Positions 32,949 to 34,761 of a DNA stretch of 34,761 nucleotides are shown piece by piece. The notes under the pieces are model-generated. The model saw only the letters and a program-made list of their open reading frames with translations, was not told the DNA's origin and did no database searches. How positions within the stretch are numbered: position 1 is the first letter of the stretch; each line of letters begins with the position of its first letter. The DNA is from CBINFS01 sp966250015 (GTDB lineage Bacteria; Bacteroidota; Rhodothermia; Rhodothermales; DASSAV01), in contig CBINFS010000039.1 in NCBI GenBank assembly GCA_966250015.1, positions 1 to 34,761 of the forward strand. Reading direction: 5' to 3'. A program made the position numbers and the translations under genes.

Positions 32949-34028
32949 ATGCCTCAAACCATCGCATCGCTTATCAAAGACGCTACCAGAGCGGACGGCA
33001 GTGCGCGGTCGATCCGTGCGGCTGCCCGGCTGATGAGCATTCTGGAGAGTGAGCCGGAGCGGTTGCCCGAGCTTTTCAGGGAGATACCAATCGACCAGTG
33101 GCCAAATCCGCGGCTCATCTTAGGGATCACGGGAGCGCCGGGAGCCGGAAAGTCGACGCTGACCGACCAGCTCGTAGCGGCTTACCGTCTGCGGCGGCCG
33201 GATAGCCGGCTCGGGGTGATTGCGGTCGATCCATCCTCGCCATTTACAGGCGGGGCAGTACTGGGAGACCGGGTAAGGATGATGCGGCACTCGACCGATC
33301 CCCAGATATTCATTCGGTCGCTCTCGTCCAGAGGGCACCTGGGAGGTCTTTCGCTCGGGGTGAAGGGCGTACTTCGCGTGATGGGTCTCATCGGCTGCGA
33401 CACGGTCTTCATCGAAACGGTGGGCGTCGGCCAGAGCGAAATCGAAGTGACGCGTGTGGCCGACCTGGTGCTCGTGATCCTCGCACCCGGGCAGGGCGAC
33501 TCGATCCAGATGCTCAAGGCAGGCTTGATGGAGATCGGCGACCTCTTCGTCGTGAACAAAGCCGACCGGGAGGGCGCCTCACATCTCCACGCGACGCTGT
33601 TGAGTGCGCTCGGGATGGACCACGACCTCTGGAAGGACGAGCTTGCAGCGCATGGGGATTCGCACGCGATGCCCGTCGACGACGAGCTTGCGGACTCGAT
33701 TCTATCGCGAAGACGCCCCGAAAAACCGGAAGTTTTCCTGGTTAGCGCCACCGAACAGACCGGCATTGATGAGCTCATATATGGGCTAGAAAAACGGGTC
33801 GAGCGTTCTGAAGCGCGGTGGAAAGCCAGGCGCGATGAAGCCGTGCTCGAAGAGGTCAAAGAGGCCGTATTTGAGGACGTAAGAAAACGCATCGAAGCCG
33901 CGCTGGGGAGTAACGGCGATGCGGCTATGGAATTGAAACGTATTCTGATAGGGGAGCTGACCGTTCCACAATTATCAGATGAATTGATCAAAAAGGTGAG
34001 CAGCACCGGCGAAGACGCAGGCAGATAG
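32949..34028 (+). CDS. meaB: methylmalonyl-CoA mutase-associated GTPase MeaB
   Basis: A 359-residue G3E-type GTPase. Walker A GAPGAGKS (62-69), DPSSPFTGGAVLGDR, SRGHLGGLS, the MeaB block ETVGVGQSEIEVT and NKAD for guanine recognition. MeaB gates delivery of adenosylcobalamin and protects the mutase from inactivation, using GTP hydrolysis. Residues from about 270 onward form the C-terminal dimerisation part. It is between the B12 subunit and the catalytic subunit, and its 3' end (last nine codons) forms half of the hairpin described at 34008-34051. The ATG is preceded by GGGAAGGG. The ArgK name is an older alternative. Confidence 0.95.
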   Translation: MPQTIASLIKDATRADGSARSIRAAARLMSILESEPERLPELFREIPIDQWPNPRLILGITGAPGAGKSTLTDQLVAAYRLRRPDSRLGVIAVDPSSPFTGGAVLGDRVRMMRHSTDPQIFIRSLSSRGHLGGLSLGVKGVLRVMGLIGCDTVFIETVGVGQSEIEVTRVADLVLVILAPGQGDSIQMLKAGLMEIGDLFVVNKADREGASHLHATLLSALGMDHDLWKDELAAHGDSHAMPVDDELADSILSRRRPEKPEVFLVSATEQTGIDELIYGLEKRVERSEARWKARRDEAVLEEVKEAVFEDVRKRIEAALGSNGDAAMELKRILIGELTVPQLSDELIKKVSSTGEDAGR

Positions 34029-34051
34029 TAGCCGATAGTCTTCGCCTTTTT
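34008..34051 (+). terminator. terminator-like hairpin between meaB and the mutase gene
   Basis: GGCGAAGAC (34008-34016) pairs perfectly with GTCTTCGCC (34038-34046), followed directly by TTTTT (34047-34051). The stem begins inside the end of meaB and the T-run ends 34 bases before the mutase start. The loop is 21 bases, longer than usual. It has the form of an intrinsic terminator lying inside an operon, so it may set a partial stop or an attenuator for the mutase subunit. Confidence 0.7.
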
Positions 34052-34085
34052 CATAAGATCTCGTAACTGACAAACGACAGGGATC

Positions 34086-34761
<676 letters not shown>

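Overview
The window looks like chromosomal DNA of a moderately GC-rich member of the Bacteroidota/Rhodothermota group, most like Rhodothermales. The evidence is a FlgD-like type IX secretion sorting domain with the NYPNPFNP-type motif, a large TonB-dependent receptor with an N-terminal carboxypeptidase-regulatory-like domain, and a mannan operon matching the gene set known from Bacteroides fragilis and Rhodothermus marinus. All assignments come from reading the translated sequence; no database search was possible. I saw no tRNA, rRNA, CRISPR array, transposase or phage gene.

Layout. 1-5100 (plus strand): a divergent pyruvate kinase, a secreted five-EF-hand protein, a membrane-anchored M15/VanY-like putative peptidase and a CNNM/CorC-type CBS membrane protein. 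5163-11054 (minus strand): a compact five-gene mannan operon, transcribed as Na+/sugar symporter, GH130 mannosylglucose phosphorylase, AGE-family 2-epimerase, GH26 beta-mannanase and a phosphomannose-isomerase-type cupin. 11346-16949 (minus strand): a type IX-secreted beta-helix protein and a TonB-dependent receptor, each followed by its own strong terminator. 17380-19811 (plus strand): a divergent ROK regulator, then galactose-1-phosphate uridylyltransferase. Together these describe (galacto)mannan use: binding and uptake at the outer membrane, cleavage to mannobiose, symport, epimerisation to mannosylglucose, phosphorolysis to mannose-1-phosphate plus glucose, and isomerisation of mannose-6-phosphate, with GalT dealing with galactose. 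The ROK-receptor intergenic region holds a near-consensus cre/LacI-type operator and an AT-rich inverted repeat over a TTGACA box, so it is the likely control point.

19965-31975 is a mixed metabolic and signalling region: a membrane protein of unknown function; a minus-strand nitrilase / zinc alcohol dehydrogenase / SDR operon; a single-chain CdaA-YbbR diadenylate cyclase fusion with a changed RHR motif; a histidine-containing NnrS/oxidase-like membrane protein in operon with an Rrf2 regulator that has three cysteines; glgC; a Tat-exported TIM-barrel isomerase-like protein; an unrecognised six-helix membrane protein; and a second SDR. From 32454 to the end lies a split methylmalonyl-CoA mutase operon: B12-binding subunit, MeaB chaperone GTPase and the catalytic subunit (cut by the window edge). 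It has notable RNA hairpins in its leader and both intercistronic gaps.

The most unusual items are the CdaA-YbbR fusion with RHA in place of RHR, the pyruvate kinase with an enlarged lid domain and a K+-independence signature, the NnrS-like/Rrf2 pair with an AAGAT...ATCTT dyad upstream, and a terminator-like hairpin inside the mutase operon.
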